Positions 1 through 8,363 of a DNA stretch of 64,000 bases are shown in pieces. Each line of letters starts with the position of its first letter. The first letter of the stretch is position 1. Origin of the DNA: Arenibacter sp. ARW7G5Y1 (GTDB lineage Bacteria; Bacteroidota; Bacteroidia; Flavobacteriales; Flavobacteriaceae); NCBI RefSeq assembly GCF_003201775.1, contig NZ_QJJZ01000003.1, positions 310,001 to 374,000 of the forward strand. The letters are read 5' to 3'. The translations under genes and the position numbers were made by a program. Under the pieces are notes generated by a model. That model was not told the origin of the DNA. It ran no database searches and worked only from the letters and a program-made list of their open reading frames with translations.

Positions 1-151
1 TGGTAACTACCCCGGATTTTTCCAGTCTTTTTATACGTTCATATATGGCCGTAACCGATAAATTTAATTGTTGGGCATACTCCTTGGTCGTTTTTTTACT
101 GTCATTCTGAAGCAATCCCAATAACTTTATGTCTATTTCGTCAAACTTCAT
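1..151 (-). CDS. Lrp/AsnC family transcriptional regulator (N-terminus, cut by window edge)
   Basis: Reading the minus strand from the ATG at 149-151 gives 50 residues beginning MKFDEIDIKLLGLLQNDSKK and running into the left edge. The order is the Lrp/AsnC pattern: an acidic N-terminal helix ending in LLQNDS, then a winged helix-turn-helix with a recognition helix around LSVTAIYERIKRLE. The ligand-binding RAM domain lies outside the window. It is transcribed divergently from the Cys/Met PLP enzyme at 308, so local control of that gene is likely. This is an inference from position. The family call is solid even from the fragment. Confidence 0.85.
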   Translation of the reverse strand, partial: MKFDEIDIKLLGLLQNDSKKTTKEYAQQLNLSVTAIYERIKRLEKSGVVT

Positions 152-224
152 GGTGATAAATTTTCTTCTGTTTGGCTGCTGCCATCAATAAGTTGTAAAA
201 ATAAACTAAATAAATTACATTACA

Positions 225-239
225 TAGATTTATAATCTA
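225..239. promoter_or_regulatory. Palindrome in the divergent Lrp/PLP-enzyme spacer
   Basis: A perfect 6-bp inverted repeat with a 3-bp centre (TAGATT-TAT-AATCTA) sits near the middle of the very AT-rich 156-bp spacer between the divergent Lrp-type regulator and the PLP lyase gene. Lrp proteins bind AT-rich imperfect palindromes of about this size, so this is a candidate operator. No promoter match was clear enough to call separately. Confidence 0.35.
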
Positions 240-307
240 GTTTAATTTATAACTATTGATTTTTATATGCTATTAATTTAATTTTATAGTAAAATAAATA
301 TTTGGTT

Positions 308-1522
308 ATGAAATTTAGGGCATCTGATGATTTACAGGATTTGCAGTATTTTGGAGAATACGGTGGGGTCAATCCCTCGATATCCGATTCTTCTACCTAC
401 ACGTTTTTGTCGGCAAAGACTATGTTCGATACCTTCGAGGGCAATACGGAAGGCTGCTATCTCTACAGTCGCCACTCCTCTCCTTCCAATCTATATTTGG
501 GAGAGGCCCTGGCTGCCTTGGAAGGTACGGAAACCGCCAATGTAACTGCAAGTGGTATGGGGGCTATTAGTGCTGTGATAATGCAGTTGTGCAATGCCGG
601 GGACCATATTGTTAGCAGCAGGACCATATACGGAGGTACTTATGCCTTAATGAAGAATTTTTTAAAGAAATTCGATATAGCAACTACCTTTGTGGATACT
701 ACAAAATTGGAGGCAGTGGCCATGGCCATTACTCCCAAAACACAGATGATCTATTGTGAGTCCGTTAGCAATCCCTTATTGGAAGTTGCCGATATTGAGG
801 CCCTTTCCGAACTGGCCAAAAAACATAATATTCCTTTGGTGGTGGACAATACCTTTTCTCCCTTATCCATTTCACCCGCAAAATTAGGGGCCGATATTGT
901 TATCCACAGTTTAACCAAATTTATAAATGGCACTAGCGATTGTGTGGCCGGAGTGGTTTGTGGCACCAAAGATTTCTGTTTAGGCCTAAAGGATGTAAAT
1001 AATGGCGCAGGGATGTTATTGGGCAGTACTTTGGATAGTTTAAGGGCTTCTTCTATTTTAAAGAATATGAGAACGCTGCATATAAGGATGAAAAAACACA
1101 GTGAAAATGCGCTGCACTTGGCACAAAATTTTGAAAAGGACGGACTAAGAGTGGTATATCCTGGCCTTAAATCGCATATGGGGCACGTGCTAATGAAAAA
1201 ACAATATAATCCGGAATATGGCTTTGGGGGATTAATGACCCTGGATGTGGGTTCTTTGGAAAATGCCAATGCCTTGATGGAATTAATGCAGAAGAAACAT
1301 TTGGGATATTTGGGCGTTAGTTTGGGTTTTTATAAAACTTTATTTAGTGCTCCGGGAACCTCTACCTCTTCGGAGATTCCGTTGGAAGAGCAATTGGAGA
1401 TGGGCCTGACCAATGGTTTGATCCGATTTTCCATAGGGTTGGATGACCATATTGATAGAACCTATAGGGCCATGAAGGATTGTTTAATTCAATTGGATAT
1501 TTTAAAACCTTTAAGAGCGTAG
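308..1522 (+). CDS. Cys/Met metabolism PLP-dependent enzyme (methionine gamma-lyase / cystathionine gamma-synthase family)
   Basis: A 404-residue fold-type I PLP enzyme that fills the whole gene. Seen: YSRHSSPSNLYLGEALAALE near residue 55, an EGTETANVTASGM phosphate-binding segment, D180 in the VVDNTFS motif, and the Schiff-base lysine K204 in SLTKFINGTSD. These are hallmarks of the MetB/MetC/MegL/MetY family. Which reaction it performs (gamma-elimination of methionine, sulfhydrylation or cystathionine synthesis) cannot be read from the sequence. I start at the ATG at 308; an upstream in-frame TTG at 302 adds only two residues. The divergent Lrp-type gene suggests control by an amino acid. 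An NhaC antiporter gene follows after 67 bp on the same strand. Confidence 0.85.
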   Translation: MKFRASDDLQDLQYFGEYGGVNPSISDSSTYTFLSAKTMFDTFEGNTEGCYLYSRHSSPSNLYLGEALAALEGTETANVTASGMGAISAVIMQLCNAGDHIVSSRTIYGGTYALMKNFLKKFDIATTFVDTTKLEAVAMAITPKTQMIYCESVSNPLLEVADIEALSELAKKHNIPLVVDNTFSPLSISPAKLGADIVIHSLTKFINGTSDCVAGVVCGTKDFCLGLKDVNNGAGMLLGSTLDSLRASSILKNMRTLHIRMKKHSENALHLAQNFEKDGLRVVYPGLKSHMGHVLMKKQYNPEYGFGGLMTLDVGSLENANALMELMQKKHLGYLGVSLGFYKTLFSAPGTSTSSEIPLEEQLEMGLTNGLIRFSIGLDDHIDRTYRAMKDCLIQLDILKPLRA

Positions 1523-1589
1523 GTCTAATTATGGGTTTGCAGAAGAGATATCAAAATCGTAATATTACGAAGAAACAAAAAGCCTCTAA

Positions 1590-3059
1590 ATGCAGAACCT
1601 GAGTACCAATCCCGCTGGACCCGAAAATGAGCATATTGTAGAAAACAAGGAATTGAATATATGGGAAGCCCTTATTCCTGTAGTTCTATTGATGATGATG
1701 TTGGCCTATAATATTTTCTTTAAGGACGGCGAATGGTTTGGGGAATACTCCAATCAGATTATTTTGCTATTGGGAGGTGCCATAAGTGCCATTGTGGGGT
1801 TTTTTAATAAGACCTCCTTAAAAACTATGGGACTCGAAGTCCTGGAAAACCTAAAAAGCGTTCTTGTTCCAATAATGATCTTGTTTTTGGTGGGAGCGTT
1901 GGCGGGTACTTGGTTGGTGAGCGGGGTTATTCCGGCCATGGTTTATTACGGTCTGCAAGTTTTGAATCCCTCTATTTTTTTACCGGCTTCAGTTGTTATC
2001 GCTGCTATCATCTCAGTGGCTACAGGGAGCTCGTGGACTACCTCCGCTACTGTTGGAATTGCACTTGTTGGTATTGGGACCGCTTTGGGCATATACCCTG
2101 GTATGATTGCCGGTGCCGTAATTTCCGGAGCCTATTTTGGGGACAAGATGTCCCCTTTGAGCGACACCACCAACCTGGCCCCTGCGATGGCCGGGACCGA
2201 CCTTTTTACACATATTAAATACATGACCATCACCACGGTCCCTACTATTGTGATAACATTGGTGGTTTTTGCCATAATAAGTTTAAACATAGAAACTTCT
2301 GGGAGTGCAGATGTAAGTGCACTTTTGGCCACTATAGATGCTACCTTTGATATTAACCCGTATTTATTCATTGTGCCAGGTTTGGTAATAGTACTAATAC
2401 TTTTTAAAACGAAACCTCTGATTGCCTTGGGAGCTGGTGTGGGTCTGGCCGGGGTATTTGCCCTCTTTTTTCAAACTGAGGTATTAAAATCTTTGTCGGA
2501 TTCCAATGTAACCGCTATTTTCAATGCCATATTTACCGATACGGCCATAGTAACCGATAATGAAAAGTTGAACGATTTGTTCAGTGCTGGAGGCATGCAA
2601 GGAATGATATGGACTATTTTACTTATTTGCTGTGCAATGGTATTTGGCGGTATCATGGACGGCATTGGGGCCTTGGCCCGGATTACTAAAGCTTTATTGT
2701 CCATTGCAAGTTCTGTTTTTGGATTGTTTGCCAGTACCGTGCTTAGCTGTATTGGTTTAAATGCTATAGCCAGTGATCAATACCTTGCTATTGTTATCCC
2801 CGGTAAAATGTTTAAGAAGGCCTTTCACGACAAGGGCTTGGCTCCGGAGAATTTGAGTAGAACATTGGAGGATTCCGGTACCGTAACGTCTGTATTGATA
2901 CCCTGGAACACCTGTGGAGCTTATCAATCGGGCGTGTTGGGGGTGGGCGTTGCCGAATATTTTGTATATGCCATATTCAATTGGTTAAGTCCTTTTACCA
3001 CCCTGTTCTTTGCGGCTCTGCACTTAAAGATAAGACAGCTTAAAACATCCAAAGCATAG
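1590..3059 (+). CDS. nhaC: Na+/H+ antiporter, NhaC family
   Basis: A 489-residue polytopic inner-membrane protein with about 11-12 hydrophobic segments after a soluble N-terminus of about 25 residues. The NhaC signature is present: ATGSSWTTSATVGIAL around 145-158 and GDKMSPLSDTTNLAP at 184-198, followed by SDQYLAIVIPGKMF and an IPWNTCGAYQSGVLGV segment near the C-terminus. Length matches the family. It would exchange cytoplasmic H+ and external cations or amino-acid-linked substrates; some relatives are malate/lactate or lysine antiporters. It lies 67 bp after the Cys/Met PLP enzyme on the same strand, so co-transcription is possible, and its substrate could be related. Confidence 0.85.
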   Translation: MQNLSTNPAGPENEHIVENKELNIWEALIPVVLLMMMLAYNIFFKDGEWFGEYSNQIILLLGGAISAIVGFFNKTSLKTMGLEVLENLKSVLVPIMILFLVGALAGTWLVSGVIPAMVYYGLQVLNPSIFLPASVVIAAIISVATGSSWTTSATVGIALVGIGTALGIYPGMIAGAVISGAYFGDKMSPLSDTTNLAPAMAGTDLFTHIKYMTITTVPTIVITLVVFAIISLNIETSGSADVSALLATIDATFDINPYLFIVPGLVIVLILFKTKPLIALGAGVGLAGVFALFFQTEVLKSLSDSNVTAIFNAIFTDTAIVTDNEKLNDLFSAGGMQGMIWTILLICCAMVFGGIMDGIGALARITKALLSIASSVFGLFASTVLSCIGLNAIASDQYLAIVIPGKMFKKAFHDKGLAPENLSRTLEDSGTVTSVLIPWNTCGAYQSGVLGVGVAEYFVYAIFNWLSPFTTLFFAALHLKIRQLKTSKA

Positions 3060-3499
3060 GGACAATAATCTTCGACCCGGAATTCCTTACTAGTGAATTG
3101 TAAAATGCGGGCAATTGAGTTTGCCTTTGCTAAATAGTTGGTCCTTATATCTTTTATGTTTCCCTGATTTATCACAGGAGTGTACCTATCCATCAAGCTG
3201 TTTTCCACGGAAAACCACCCAGTCTCTTCAGTTAACAAGGGAGTGCATTTTTAAGAAATGAAATCACATCATAAACCTACTTATTCCTTAAAAATGAATT
3301 TGATATTTTTAACCCTATCCTGTTGTCAAATATGAAAAATTAAGTCTTGTATTTTTTCAAATTAACAAAGAAAAACCATAATCGGGATAGGTATATACAA
3401 TTGTTATATTGCCATAAATTTTTTAAATCCATATTGGTGCGAACCCTTATAAATAGATGTAATTTTACATCAGAAATTAATCGTATAAATTTTATAAAT
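3060..3499. other. Intergenic region before ahpC
   Basis: There are 440 bp without a convincing gene. The open frames here have no codon pattern or family features; one overlaps nhaC antisense. The last 70 bp hold the palindrome and possible promoter annotated separately. Confidence 0.6.
3434..3471 (+). promoter_or_regulatory. Candidate promoter and operator of ahpC
   Basis: A TTG at 3434-3436 and a TAATTTTA at 3460-3467 are 23 bp apart, one mismatch from the Bacteroidota pattern TTG-N17-23-TAnnTTTG. The -7-like box lies inside a palindrome at 3456-3471 (GATGTAA-TT-TTACATC, perfect 7-bp arms). A regulator binding there would occlude the promoter. The ATG at 3500 is 28 bp downstream. It is suggestive of peroxide-responsive control, but the regulator is unknown. 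Confidence 0.4.
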
Positions 3500-4144
3500 A
3501 TGACTTTAGTAGGTAAAAAATTTCCAAATCTCAGCGTTAATGCAATGAACGATTTAGGAGATACTTTCAAATTGAATGTTTTGGAAGAAGCTCAAAAAAA
3601 CAATAAGAAAGTAATCCTATTTTGGTACCCAAAAGACTTCACTTTTGTATGTCCAACAGAATTGCATGCCTTTCAAGCTGCTTTGGGCGAATTTGAAAAA
3701 AGAAACACTTTGGTTATCGGGGCGTCCTGTGATACTGCCGAAGTTCATTTTGCCTGGTTGAATACAGCAAAGGATAATGGTGGAATTGAAGGGGTTACTT
3801 ACCCTATTCTTGCAGATAGCAACAGAAATCTTGCCTCTACTTTAGGTATATTGGATATAACCAATGAGCAGTATAATGAGGAAACCGGTGTTGTTATGGT
3901 AGACGGTGACAATGTAACTTACAGGGCCACTTATTTAATTGATGAGGAAGGTACCGTATTCCACGAAGGGATTAACCATATGCCTTTGGGTAGGAATGTA
4001 AATGAGTATTTACGCTTAATCGATGCCTATACCCATGTTCAGGAAAAAGGAGAGGTATGTCCTGCCAACTGGGAAGAAGGTAAAGATGCCATGACGGCTG
4101 ATAGAAATGGTGTTGCCAGTTATTTATCCACGCACGCAAACTAA
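3500..4144 (+). CDS. ahpC: Peroxiredoxin, AhpC-type 2-Cys
   Basis: A 214-residue cytoplasmic thiol peroxidase. The peroxidatic cysteine is C51 in the FVCPTE motif, preceded by FWYPKDFTF, and the resolving cysteine is C187 in GEVCPANWEEG. This makes it a typical 2-Cys AhpC/Prx1-type enzyme reducing H2O2, organic peroxides and possibly peroxynitrite. I start at the ATG at 3500; the longer open frame upstream reads through the promoter and palindrome and encodes nothing family-like. No AhpF is adjacent; the thioredoxin-like gene 75 bp downstream is a plausible electron donor. A hairpin terminator follows at once, so ahpC is probably mostly monocistronic. Confidence 0.95.
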   Translation: MTLVGKKFPNLSVNAMNDLGDTFKLNVLEEAQKNNKKVILFWYPKDFTFVCPTELHAFQAALGEFEKRNTLVIGASCDTAEVHFAWLNTAKDNGGIEGVTYPILADSNRNLASTLGILDITNEQYNEETGVVMVDGDNVTYRATYLIDEEGTVFHEGINHMPLGRNVNEYLRLIDAYTHVQEKGEVCPANWEEGKDAMTADRNGVASYLSTHAN

Positions 4145-4161
4145 TTTCAAGAATTGAATAT

Positions 4162-4199
4162 AAGGGGTCAATAGTGCTGTAGCATTGACTCCTTTTTTA
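4162..4199 (+). terminator. Rho-independent terminator after ahpC
   Basis: A 9-bp stem (GGGGTCAAT pairing with ATTGACTCC, one G-T wobble) closes a loop of 11 nt and is followed by TTTTTTAT. It begins 18 bp after the ahpC stop. Confidence 0.85.
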
Positions 4200-4219
4200 T
4201 ATAATTAAATTTGAAATTT

Positions 4220-4534
4220 ATGATAATCGAATTGGAAAATGATAATCTGAAAGAGATTATCGATCAGAATAAGAAGGTGGTCGTTCAGTATTCGGCTACT
4301 TGGTGTGGCAATTGTAGAATAATGAAACCCAAGTTTAAAAAGGAGGCATCCATTAATGAGGATATCACCTTTGTTCTTGCTGATGCAGAGAAATTTCCTG
4401 AATCTAGAAAGTTGGCCAAGGTAGACAATCTTCCCACCTTTGCCATTTTTAGTGATGGTGAATTTAAGAATCAGGTCCAGACCAATAAATATGAAGTTTT
4501 AAAAGAATTGATCGGTGAAATTACCAGTAATTAA
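4220..4534 (+). CDS. Thioredoxin-like protein with WCGNC active site
   Basis: A 104-residue single-domain thioredoxin fold. The redox motif is WCGNC (residues 28-32), with Asn in place of the usual Pro, followed by RIMKPKFKK; the cis-proline lies in the NLPTFAIF segment. The Asn should change the redox potential and pKa relative to classical TrxA, and the protein is probably specialised, for example as reductant of AhpC or Tpx, whose genes flank it. I start at the ATG at 4220 rather than the TTG at 4211. Its end overlaps the next gene's GTG start by 20 bp, which implies translational coupling. Confidence 0.85.
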   Translation: MIIELENDNLKEIIDQNKKVVVQYSATWCGNCRIMKPKFKKEASINEDITFVLADAEKFPESRKLAKVDNLPTFAIFSDGEFKNQVQTNKYEVLKELIGEITSN

Positions 4535-4772
4535 ACACCTTACGGGCTTTATAGCTGAAAACGATGAGGATTATGTATTGGAGACCATAGAAACATTGGA
4601 GTCCATAACAGAAGTATCCTCGTTGAAAGATGAGGAATTGGATGTTATTGGGGAATTGATTTCCAACTTGTACGGAGCTTTGGAAGTACAAAAATCCATA
4701 AAGGAAGGTAAGTCCCAAAAAGAGGCTTTGAACGAATTTATGCAGCGGGTGGTTGGTTCCATAGACAAGTAA
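4515..4772 (+). CDS. DUF6952 family small protein
   Basis: An 85-residue acidic, helical protein (MKLPVIKHLTGFIAENDED at the start; repeated Glu-rich helices). I recognise it as the DUF6952 family, which accompanies thioredoxin and peroxiredoxin genes in Flavobacteriia. The start is a GTG inside the thioredoxin gene: the next ATG is near the C-terminus, and MKLPVIKHL is the usual family N-terminus. No cysteine is present, so it is not itself a redox enzyme. Function is unknown; a scaffold or regulatory role in the peroxidase pathway is an inference from position and coupling only. Confidence 0.75.
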   Translation: MKLPVIKHLTGFIAENDEDYVLETIETLESITEVSSLKDEELDVIGELISNLYGALEVQKSIKEGKSQKEALNEFMQRVVGSIDK

Positions 4773-4789
4773 TTGTTTAGGCATCCTGG

Positions 4790-4834
4790 CCCATGTATTA
4801 TCAAATACCTTTGTCCTTATGTTTAATACATGGG
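4790..4834. promoter_or_regulatory. Long perfect inverted repeat enclosing a -7-like box, before tpx
   Basis: Perfect 11-bp arms CCCATGTATTA (4790-4800) and TAATACATGGG (4824-4834) surround a 23-bp spacer that carries TACCTTTG at 4806-4813, an exact TAnnTTTG box. There is no T-run, so this is not a simple terminator. It could be an operator pair or a regulatory hairpin for tpx, whose ATG is 125 bp downstream. Confidence 0.4.
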
Positions 4835-4958
4835 ATGGAGGTATTTGTATTTATGTAAAAGATTTGGCAAGTCTAGACATGGTCCTACTTTTTATGAGAT
4901 ATTCCTTATTTATCCAGCATATATTTTTTATTTTCACACAAATTTTAAAAAAATAATC

Positions 4959-5465
4959 ATGGCTACAGTAACACTTAAGGGAAACCCGATAAATACAATA
5001 GGAACATTACCTGAATCAGGAAGTAAAGCTCCTGGATTTTCTTTGACCAAGGGGGATTTGTCCAGTACACAATTGGATGAATACAAAGGCGCAAAAGTGG
5101 TATTAAATATTTTTCCCAGTGTGGATACGGGCACATGTGCCCAATCTGTAAGGCAATTTAATAAGGAAGCTGCCGAATTGAAAAACACCAAGGTCCTATG
5201 TATTTCCAAAGACCTTCCTTTTGCCCAAGCACGTTTCTGTGGGGCGGAAGGAATAGAAAATGTAGAAATGTTGTCAGATTTCCGGGATGGTAATTTCGGA
5301 AAGGCCTATGGCTTGGAGTTTGTGGATGGCCCGTTAAAGTCCTTGCACTCTAGGGCTGTGGTGGTGTTGGATGAGGAAGGTAAGGTTATTTATACGGAGC
5401 AAGTTGCAGAAACCGTTGATGAGCCCAATTACAAAGCGGCACTAGAAGCGTTGATGGATGCCTAA
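4959..5465 (+). CDS. tpx: Thiol peroxidase, atypical 2-Cys (Tpx)
   Basis: A 168-residue Tpx. The peroxidatic C60 is in the PSVDTGTCAQSVRQFN motif and the resolving C94 in ARFCGAEG, the defining spacing of Tpx enzymes, which form an intramolecular disulfide and are reduced by thioredoxin. The N-terminus MATVTLKGNPI at the ATG at 4959 is family-typical; the open frame extends upstream through AT-rich leader without family character. The stop overlaps the dgkA start by 8 bp. With ahpC and the WCGNC thioredoxin nearby, this is a local peroxide-defence cluster. Confidence 0.95.
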   Translation: MATVTLKGNPINTIGTLPESGSKAPGFSLTKGDLSSTQLDEYKGAKVVLNIFPSVDTGTCAQSVRQFNKEAAELKNTKVLCISKDLPFAQARFCGAEGIENVEMLSDFRDGNFGKAYGLEFVDGPLKSLHSRAVVVLDEEGKVIYTEQVAETVDEPNYKAALEALMDA

Positions 5466-5823
5466 GGAGAGCTTTTTGGTGAATCGCTTAAAGAGTGTAG
5501 GTTTCGCTTTAAAGGGGGCACTTCTCTTGATCAGAACAGAATCCAGCATCAAGATTCAGGTATTTATTACTTTGGTGATGACTGCTGCAGGATTTTATTT
5601 TGAGATTTCCAACACGGAATGGATTCTTCAAATACTGGCAATCGGATTGGTACTGGGAATTGAGGGTTTAAATACGGCTGTGGAAAAAATATCGGATTTT
5701 GTCCAGCCCGAATTTGATGAAAAAATTGGATTTATCAAAGACATCTCTGCAGGTGCTGTTATGCTGGTATCCATTGCCGCATCCATTATAGGCCTTATCA
5801 TCTATATACCCAAACTCTTTTAG
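5458..5823 (+). CDS. dgkA: Diacylglycerol kinase family integral membrane protein
   Basis: A 121-residue small membrane kinase of the DgkA type with three transmembrane helices (about 30-46, 53-70 and 97-116). The catalytic stretch EGLNTAVEKISDF (about 68-80) carries the conserved Glu and Asn of the family. It phosphorylates diacylglycerol or undecaprenol at the inner membrane. The ATG lies within the last codons of tpx, giving an 8-bp overlap and probable translational coupling. Whether the substrate is lipid or undecaprenol is undecided; many Gram-positive and Bacteroidota members act on undecaprenol. Confidence 0.9.
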   Translation: MPKESFLVNRLKSVGFALKGALLLIRTESSIKIQVFITLVMTAAGFYFEISNTEWILQILAIGLVLGIEGLNTAVEKISDFVQPEFDEKIGFIKDISAGAVMLVSIAASIIGLIIYIPKLF

Positions 5824-5914
5824 GATCCAATAGTTATCCTTATTCTCTATCCGGCTTATACAGAGTTTCCATAAAAAGCTATTTGAAAGGGAAAAGTTCC
5901 GAAGAGTTCATAAG

Positions 5915-5922
5915 TAAATTTG
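5915..5922 (+). promoter_or_regulatory. Possible -7 box (TAnnTTTG) of ftsK
   Basis: TAAATTTG at 5915-5922 is an exact match to the Bacteroidota -7 element and lies 29 bp upstream of the ftsK ATG. No clear TTG is found at the expected -33 distance, so this is only tentative. Confidence 0.3.
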
Positions 5923-5950
5923 TAATTTAGCCACCAGAATTTAAGATTTA

Positions 5951-8332
5951 ATGGCAAAAAAGGTAAAAAAACCAAAGTCAACACCCAGTAAAAAAGGCTT
6001 TTCCTTAAAATTATCACAGCAGAACAAAATTATTTTTGGGGGGTTGTTAATGCTTTTAAGTATTGCGCTGTTCTTTTCTTTTGTCTCCTTCTATTTTACT
6101 TGGCAAGACGATCAAAGCTTGCTTACCGAATTTGCAAACAGGAATGAACAGGCTAGAAATTTGTTGAATAAATTTGGAGCCAATGTTAGCCATTTTGTCC
6201 TCTATAAAGGTTTTGGTATCTCTTCCATCATATTGACCTTTTTACTTTTTTTAACGGGGCTGTACCTATTTTTAAGCATGCAAAAACAGGGGCTGCTAAG
6301 AAAGTGGATATGGGGCTTTGTGTTTATTATCTGGTTCTCACTTGCCCTGGGATTTTTTGCTGCGGGAAAACCGTTGTTGGGCGGTATGGTCGGGTACGAG
6401 ATGAACGATTTTCTACAGGACTATGGAGGTAAAGTTGGAGTCTTTCTTTTATTGCTCTTTGGATTGATCGTTATTTTGGTAAGATTGTTCCAATTTTCCC
6501 CGGACAAAGCGGTTGCCTACTTGAACGACAAGGGAAAATCCTTGGCTACCGAATTTAAAAATGGCAAAGCTGTCAAGGTTGATGACAGTGACGATGGGAG
6601 CGCGGTTTTATTCACCAAGGAAAAGGAAGAAACTCCAGTGGTTATAGACACCTACACCCATAAGAAGGATATTCCGGCTTTGACAAAAGAGGACAATGAG
6701 GAGGAATTTGAAGTAAAGGTGGGGGTCGAAGAGGAAACCATTGCCATGGAGGTGGAAAAAATTAAGGAAGAGAAAGAGGAGTCGGACAATATTTCGGACA
6801 AGCTGGTGGAGGATTTCGGTGAATTTGATCCTACCTTGGAATTGGGCAATTTTAAGTTTCCCCCATTGGATCTTTTGGATCAGCATGGCGCCAGCGGAGG
6901 TATTACCATCAACCAGGAGGAACTGGAGGAAAATAAGAATAAAATTGTAGAGACCTTAAAGAACTATAAAATTGGTATTGCACAGATCAAGGCTACCATA
7001 GGTCCCACAGTGACCCTGTATGAGATAGTACCTGATGCCGGAGTGCGAATTTCTAAAATAAAAAATTTAGAGGATGATATTGCCCTGTCATTGGCAGCAC
7101 TTGGGATCAGAATTATAGCACCTATTCCAGGAAAGGGAACCATTGGTATAGAGGTGCCCAATAAAAATGCTACTATCGTATCCATGCGTTCCGTTATCGC
7201 CTCCAGTAAATTTCAGAAAGCGGAAATGCAATTACCCATTGCCTTTGGAAAAACAATTAGCAATGAAACCTTTGTGGTAGATTTGGCTAAAATGCCCCAT
7301 TTATTAATGGCAGGAGCCACCGGTCAGGGGAAATCCGTTGGACTGAATGCAGTATTGACCTCTTTGCTCTATAAAAAGCACCCAGCAGAGGTAAAGTTTG
7401 TCCTTATAGATCCCAAAAAGGTAGAACTTACACTATTCAACAAAATTGAAAGACATTATCTGGCCAAGTTACCTGATTCCGAAGAAGCCATTATTACGGA
7501 TAATAATAAGGTAATCAACACCTTAAATTCCCTTTGTATAGAAATGGACAACCGGTATGAGTTGTTAAAGGTGGCCATGGTTCGGAATATAAAGGAATAC
7601 AACGCCAAGTTTAAGGCCAGGAAACTTAACCCTAACGACGGACATATGTTCTTGCCTTATATTGTATTGGTGATAGATGAATTTGCCGATCTGATCATGA
7701 CCGCCGGCAAGGAAGTGGAAACGCCTATTGCCAGACTTGCCCAATTGGCCCGAGCCATTGGGATACATTTGATTATTGCAACGCAAAGACCTTCAGTGAA
7801 CGTAATTACGGGGATTATAAAAGCCAACTTCCCGGCCAGGATAGCTTTTAGGGTGACATCAAAAATAGATTCAAGGACCATTTTGGATACCCAAGGAGCC
7901 GATCAATTGATTGGGCGTGGGGATATGCTATTTACCCAGGGTAATGACGTAACCAGAATTCAATGCGCTTTTGTGGATACCCCTGAAGTTGCTAAGATCA
8001 CAGAATTTATAGGTGCGCAAAGAGCTTATCCAGATGCGCATTTATTACCGGAATACTCAGGAAATGACGATTCTGGCACAGGTATTGATTATAATATATC
8101 TGATCGGGATGCCATGTTTAGGGAAGCGGCGGAAGTCATAGTAATAGCACAACAGGGGTCGGCCTCCTTGATACAACGAAAGTTGAAATTAGGGTACAAT
8201 AGGGCCGGGAGAATTATAGACCAGTTGGAAGCAGCGGGTATTGTTGGTCCTTTTGAAGGTAGTAAGGCCCGGCAGGTACTTGTGCCCGATATTTACGCCC
8301 TCGATCAACTTTTGAGCAATGAAGGTGCATAG
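5951..8332 (+). CDS. ftsK: DNA translocase FtsK/SpoIIIE
   Basis: A 793-residue septal DNA pump. The first ~180 residues carry four membrane spans, followed by an acidic linker (about 200-290). The motor then shows Walker A GATGQGKS at about 454-461 and Walker B VLVIDEFAD at about 571-579, with the ATQRPSVNVITG motif after it. A C-terminal winged-helix gamma domain occupies about 725-793, with SASLIQRKLKLGYNRAGRII. It coordinates chromosome dimer resolution with cell division. The linker is short for the family. It is followed by lolA; with lptF/G next, the region is devoted to envelope and division functions. Confidence 0.95.
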   Translation: MAKKVKKPKSTPSKKGFSLKLSQQNKIIFGGLLMLLSIALFFSFVSFYFTWQDDQSLLTEFANRNEQARNLLNKFGANVSHFVLYKGFGISSIILTFLLFLTGLYLFLSMQKQGLLRKWIWGFVFIIWFSLALGFFAAGKPLLGGMVGYEMNDFLQDYGGKVGVFLLLLFGLIVILVRLFQFSPDKAVAYLNDKGKSLATEFKNGKAVKVDDSDDGSAVLFTKEKEETPVVIDTYTHKKDIPALTKEDNEEEFEVKVGVEEETIAMEVEKIKEEKEESDNISDKLVEDFGEFDPTLELGNFKFPPLDLLDQHGASGGITINQEELEENKNKIVETLKNYKIGIAQIKATIGPTVTLYEIVPDAGVRISKIKNLEDDIALSLAALGIRIIAPIPGKGTIGIEVPNKNATIVSMRSVIASSKFQKAEMQLPIAFGKTISNETFVVDLAKMPHLLMAGATGQGKSVGLNAVLTSLLYKKHPAEVKFVLIDPKKVELTLFNKIERHYLAKLPDSEEAIITDNNKVINTLNSLCIEMDNRYELLKVAMVRNIKEYNAKFKARKLNPNDGHMFLPYIVLVIDEFADLIMTAGKEVETPIARLAQLARAIGIHLIIATQRPSVNVITGIIKANFPARIAFRVTSKIDSRTILDTQGADQLIGRGDMLFTQGNDVTRIQCAFVDTPEVAKITEFIGAQRAYPDAHLLPEYSGNDDSGTGIDYNISDRDAMFREAAEVIVIAQQGSASLIQRKLKLGYNRAGRIIDQLEAAGIVGPFEGSKARQVLVPDIYALDQLLSNEGA

Positions 8333-8363
8333 GAGGCACTGTAAAAATTTAAATAGAAGACAA

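Noticed and set aside
751..1269. Minus-strand frame of 172 codons inside the PLP lyase gene
   Set aside because: Antisense to a clear conserved enzyme; it shows no domain and no credible start.
2924..3238. Minus-strand frame of 104 codons
   Set aside because: It overlaps the end of nhaC and shows no protein-like pattern; the rest lies in intergenic DNA.
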